From Paramacrobiotus richtersi (taxonomy: Eukaryota; Tardigrada; Eutardigrada; Parachela; Macrobiotidae), in assembly GCA_034698045.1 (NCBI GenBank), contig JAQGAU010000724.1, forward strand, positions 1 to 24,531: DNA of 24,531 nt. The letters are read 5' to 3'. This document shows, piece after piece, positions 20,252 to 24,531 of this stretch. Positions within the stretch are counted from its first letter, which is position 1, and every line of letters begins with the position of its first letter. The translations under genes were made by a program, and so were the position numbers. The notes under the pieces were generated by a model that saw only the letters and a list, made by a program, of their open reading frames with translations, was not told the DNA's origin and made no database searches.

Positions 20252-22975
20252 GGTCGGAAGGCTGAAACAACTTGTCTCTCAGCATCTGAAATTTACACAA
20301 TGATAATCCGCATTACTATTAAACCTTTGTATTCTGAGATATTGGACAAATTATTGGTTTTATAGGTTATGGAAACTAGCTCCGACACGAACGACTCTTT
20401 GTGATAGAGATACTGGGCCAAGTGGCGTTAATTTGTTCGCGCCCTTTGCACGACACACTGCGAAGTCTGGCAGCACTTTTCGAAAATTTTAACTAAATTT
20501 TATTTTGTTTTGTGGTATTGGTGCTTGGTTTTATCATGCGGCTGCAATATGCTATAATTGTACCACACCAGTTGCAGAAACCTGCAGGAACAATGAACAA
20601 TGCTTCCATGACGTCCAAAACAAAATTCACCTAAAACTTCAGAGGGAATACTTATTGGTTGTATGATGTATCATATTTTTTAGATAGGACATTCATTTAT
20701 GTGCTGGAGCAAAGCAAGACAGGTTAACTCTGAGCTAGTGTCCATGTGTTGGGAGCGCGTGGACACGGACAACACACACGGACATTAATACCCTCTTTGA
20801 TTACTTTGACCTTTATCCTACGAGCGGATGAAGCTGCACATGGCTACTTTTGCAGCATAACCATAGAGTATGAACTCCGGCATCGTTCTCCCTTTCCAAC
20901 TACAATTTCTGCGAAGAATTAATCTACCGCACATTGAATCTCTAAATCGTTCTCAGTCATCTCTCCAAAACTTTCAGACTTCTGAATACACAGTCCTATA
21001 CCGCAATGCAAAACGGACCCCAACTTCCGATTTAAACCGGACTTTGCAGGACAGATGTTTGACAGGTCTAACTTTTTTTCTGCGCTGGAAAGGGGATAAA
21101 AAGTTGAACCAGAAATGGGTTGAGGGTAGCCCCCAAAAGATGCGGGTCTGGAAATTGGACAGGGTCAAACACTGTTGACCACACTTGGCTCAGCACCCTT
21201 GTCAGCACGGTGGAACGGAGAACTGCCCGTGGCACAAGAACAAAAACGTTGAAGCGAATGTAGTAGAAACAATTAGTATGTATAGTACAAATCGCGCAGG
21301 CGAAATTACCATACATAACGACAAATTTACAACTTTGACAAGATTCATGAACAGCCAGATTCACGAACATAATATGAGAACAATAGCTATAAAACAATTA
21401 AAGGCACAGCCATGTAAGGAAAACCCAGACCAATAGGTAAACTGATAAATCTCATAATACTATTATTAATATTATTAATGTTACTAGTTTACATGTACCT
21501 ACCACAGTTAGTGTCGGGTAGATACAGTACGTTTTGTGATACGTTTTCATACTAGTACTTACAAACTGATGTGTTCCGTGACACGAATTTGATGCGGAAT
21601 TCGTACTGTTCCGCACTAACAAAGCAACGAAATCGAGCAATATAATTCGCAAAGCTCCTTACAAAGTTACAACTTTATCGTAACGCAAATTACCATGTTC
21701 TAATGGTCCTGCAGGACTCAGTTTCACCCGGAAGCAGTTGATTAACAACAGCTGATACTATCGTAAAACACATAGTCATACAGCGATAAATAATTAAGGT
21801 ACTACAGAACTTCTACAGTCAGTCCATAGTTAGATCAGATTTCCGCCAGTTGAATCTACAGTTTGTAGTTATCCGTGGCGATTCAATGAAGACGTGACAC
21901 CAATAAACCACCTGCAGAAAAAGTTGCATTTACGCGAGTGTGTTCTCCGTTCATTATCAGCGAGACTGCTATAGGCGAAATGACGACACGTGTAACCTGT
22001 ATAACCAGTTGTGCAAAACATGCAGAACTGGTTAACTTTATCCCAGCCACCGGAAGTGTGGAATCCATTTCTGAAATCATATTTGGTCGCGTAAAAAGGG
22101 ACCGCGGATCGCTGCTAGCGGTCACGCCTTATCTCGTCGGTCTTTTGAATTATCGGGTGCTGGCCGTCGAGTTCTGTCTCGGTGTTGATCGAATCTAGTC
22201 CATTATCCAGGGTGAGGTGAATTGCGGATAGATCGATTTGCCGGAGCAGGGGTTTAACACCTGGTACCACTACCGTTACACGATAGAATTGCAATAACTG
22301 TTGTTACTATATTAATGTAAACTAATAATATTAGTTAACGTATATGGCAGAATGTGAATTTTATGGCGGTATTACGATTCTTTTCATCGCTGCTAAAAGG
22401 TCAACTGATTTTCCGCAGTAGTATTAGGCATGTAGGTGTATTTAACACTGTATGTATGTATGTATAAAAGAAATATTATTTCCTTTTTCAGTTTTTACTG
22501 ATGAGCGAACCGCGGTCTAACGATAATTCTGAGGAAGAGATCACTTTGACGTCAATGAGAGACAACGGTTACTGCATATGACCCTTGTCACCGCCTATAA
22601 CCCGCGCCACAAAGACGATCGGAAATGCAGATCTCTCCGATAAAACTTATTTATCGCAACAGCATCGTCCACAAAGCGATAGTATCAATGGGGCAATGTA
22701 ACAGATCGGTTATGCAGTATTGGTTCAGATATTAGGATTGTTGTCCGTAAATGTCACAACTGAGTTAGCTTACAAGATTCAAAATTAAGCCGCACGTATT
22801 ATCGATCAGGTTAACTCATTGTGATTTGATTCAAACATTGCGACAACTTGCTCAAGATGATATTATACACGAGGTTTTTGCACCCAGGATAAAACTTGGT
22901 TTCCTGCCGATTCGAGAATTGAAACAACAGCCTTAATTTCGTCGCTGGCATGGTGTTCTGAACAATTGTAAAGAA
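20252..22975. other. Upstream region shared by two divergent genes, no intact gene seen
   Basis: The minus-strand right copy and the plus-strand oxygenase gene diverge from here. About 20252-22160 is the duplicated upstream region; 22161-22975 is unique. At 22501 a 25-codon ORF starts with M-S-E-P and is rich in Ser, Glu and Asn; it sits just after a polypyrimidine-CAG and could be an upstream exon or uORF, but nothing links it to the oxygenase. No TATA box could be assigned with confidence. Confidence 0.5.
21560..21779 (-). pseudogene. Broken homologue of the possible secreted-peptide exon at 13148-13363
   Basis: The leader-like start (M-T-M-C-F-T-I-V-S-A-V-V) and the following P-G-E-T-E-S align with the unit 1 ORF. 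The right copy has one extra codon and then a 2-bp deletion that leads to a stop soon after. Further downstream the nucleotides still match, ending at a GTAAGT donor at the site matching GTGAGT in unit 1, so it might survive as a non-coding 5' exon. Confidence 0.35.
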
Positions 22976-24531
22976 ATGGCCTCCAGACCGACGAATATCA
23001 TTCCCATAATTGATTTTGCGCAATACGATGTGCCAGAACAACGGGACGTTCTGGCCAGTGAAATCTGTCATGCTCTGCGCACAGTGGGATTCATGTACTT
23101 GAAAAACCATGGTGTACCAGATCAACAGGCAAGATGAAAATCATTCTTATTTATTTTCTCGTCGAAAAATTTTGTTAGTCAAAAAAGTTTAACGCTTAAG
23201 TTGCGCTGTATCACAAAATATTAATAGTGTACGTCTACATTTTATTTTTCAAAAACTATTATTTTTTATAATTTATTGTAACAAAAAAGCCACAGAAATA
23301 TGGGTCCTGACAATAATTCCTGTAAATTAGAATGTATTTTATTTTTGTACATAGATTCAAAATGCGTTCACACGATCAACAGACTTTTTCCAATTAAACG
23401 AGGAGCAAAAAATACAGTTTGCAGCACCTAAAGATCAGCGAATAACCAATATGACAGCGTACAATCCCATCGATTCCGAACGGTAAGAAGATGCTCGTGG
23501 ACATAATATATATATATATTATACTGTACAGCGTATATGCAAAGCGTACAGTACTCGTAATTTACCGTAGTTTATTCATATTGATATAGCGTACGATTCC
23601 AATTTTCGATCCATGTGTTTGTCGTTTAATTATTACAATTTAATTTGCAATACATGGTAGTACTGTTTGTCGTTTTTGCTTTTACATGCGTATCTGCAGC
23701 TTTGATCCATCCAAACGCAAAGAAATCCGAGAGGCGTTCGACTTGATCGCGAAAAATGCAGTGGTGAGTCGACAAAGCATAAACACACACACACTATGTA
23801 CACTGTACGATGCGAAGAAGCTACAGTAGCTTTTAATTATTACGATTTAACAGCTTTGCTTAGTTGATTGCTCGCAGTAGTACATTGACTTCATTTACGG
23901 ACGTAACGTTACATGAAAATTGAAATCGAGCACGGAAACTATTTTTATTCCTATACGAAATAAGAACTTTCCTAGTTATAACTCGTACGTTTATACAGAA
24001 TACTTTTATTGCATTATACAGTATAGATATTTCATCTCGTTTCATTAATCGTGTTCGACATGTCAAACTGTTGATTTCTCTGTTTTGCAAAGATGTATCT
24101 GTATAATAATTCTACAGTAGTTGTAATGTTGGCTTGTTCGTGATACGTTAAAAAAATCCAGGATATTCCCGATTGTCCAGAATTCATCCCGGCACTCATC
24201 ACCTTGGATCGGTCATACCGCGACCTGGCCAAGAAAGTCCTCCATTGCATCGGACTGGGCATGGGTCTAAGCGATCCGAACTTTTTCGTCGGCACCCATA
24301 GACATTTGGACGACACTACCATCCCCTCGGGGACCATGTTCCGCAGTCTGTACTATCCACCGGAACACGATCCCGATCCCAACTGGATACGATTGGGCAG
24401 TCACACGGACTACGGCACGGTCACGTTGCTCGTGCAGGACCAGGTCGGTGGGCTGGAAGTCAAGACCACCGACGACACTTTCGTCCCGGCCACGCCCATT
24501 TCCGGGACGGTGGTGGTTAATATTGGGGATT
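22976..24531 (+). CDS. Isopenicillin N synthase-like 2-oxoglutarate/Fe(II) oxygenase, 3' end outside window
   Basis: Exons: 22976-23128, 23355-23482, 23700-23763 and 24162-24531 onward. The ATG in AGAAATGG starts a classic family N-terminus: I-P-I-I-D-F (about residues 9-14), then V-G-F-M-Y-L-K-N-H-G-V-P. Exon 2 begins I-Q-N-A-F and carries T-A-Y-N-P; exon 4 carries F-R-S-L-Y-Y-P-P and the iron-binding H-T-D motif (H196 and D198). The window stops at V-N-I-G-D, before the second iron-binding His and the R-x-S that binds 2-oxoglutarate. Family members are soluble cytosolic enzymes that use Fe(II), O2 and usually 2-oxoglutarate to hydroxylate or desaturate small molecules; the substrate cannot be told here. 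Phases agree throughout (0, 2, 0). The first intron begins with GC. The third intron (23764-24161) is 398 bp and its ORFs look spurious. Nearby genes give no pathway hint. Confidence 0.9.
23129..23130 (+). other. GC splice donor of oxygenase intron 1
   Basis: The exon ends CAACAG and the intron begins GCAAGA, ending with TACATAG at 23354. AG|GCAAG fits the known preference of GC-AG introns for otherwise strong donors. Joining at this point keeps phase 0 and gives the expected family sequence on both sides, and no GT nearby does so as well. Confidence 0.75.

Larger units (their letters stand above)
14419..22160. repeat. Unit 2 of the direct tandem segmental duplication
   Basis: It aligns colinearly with about 7090-13730 and is about 1 kb longer, mostly from longer introns (for example intron 10 is 652 bp here and 430 bp in unit 1) and a longer upstream region. 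It carries the more complete gene copy. Confidence 0.85.

Noticed and set aside
7090..22160. Transposon or CRISPR-like explanation for the large repeat
   Set aside because: No terminal inverted repeats, transposase, reverse transcriptase or regular spacer structure was seen. Colinear genes with introns fit a segmental duplication.
24032..24337. 101-residue minus-strand ORF near the right edge
   Set aside because: It is antisense to oxygenase exon 4, whose plus frame carries the family motifs including H-T-D.

Overview
The window looks like nuclear DNA of an invertebrate animal. The coding signal is split by spliceosomal introns, mostly about 60-750 bp with GT-AG ends (one GC-AG), there is no operon or Shine-Dalgarno pattern, and the recognisable domains are metazoan: F-box, a ten-cysteine Quiver/Ly6-type domain and a 2-oxoglutarate/Fe(II) oxygenase. 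I suspect an ecdysozoan, possibly a tardigrade, from intron size, gene density and overall feel; that is a weak inference. All gene models were assembled by eye from ORFs, splice consensus, codon phase and comparison of internal paralogues.

Layout. Bases 1-1451 show no convincing gene, only a short imperfect repeat. A two-exon gene (1452-1816, +) encodes a very hydrophilic 63-residue protein with a repeated H-A-N-Q-M-N-P-N-N type motif. After about 1.9 kb without a recognised gene, 3750-6398 (+) holds a gene made of two paralogous modules, each with Agenet/Tudor-like segments followed by an F-box. The modules are joined in frame across one short phase-0 intron, but each carries a frameshift, so as given the locus is damaged.

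From about 7090 to 22160 the window is a direct tandem duplication (units of about 6.6 and 7.7 kb). Each unit carries one minus-strand gene. The right copy (14972-20251) resolves into 13 exons whose phases all agree, giving 683 residues: signal peptide, Gly/Arg/Ser-rich segment, Tyr-rich region with a short prion-protein-like hydrophobic patch, a middle domain with ten Cys and several N-glycosylation sites, a Quiver/Ly6-type domain, and a hydrophilic tail. I do not recognise this combination as a described family. The left copy (7615-12300) has lost exon 4 and 11 bp of exon 8, yet stays open if intron 7 is retained: the 89-bp intron has no stop and exactly compensates the deletion. Gene upstream regions were duplicated too, including a possible small secreted-peptide exon that is intact on the left and broken on the right.

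The right edge (22976-24531, +) holds the first four exons of an isopenicillin-N-synthase-like 2-oxoglutarate/Fe(II) oxygenase, cut by the window end. The genes share no evident pathway; the main interest is the tandem secreted-protein pair.
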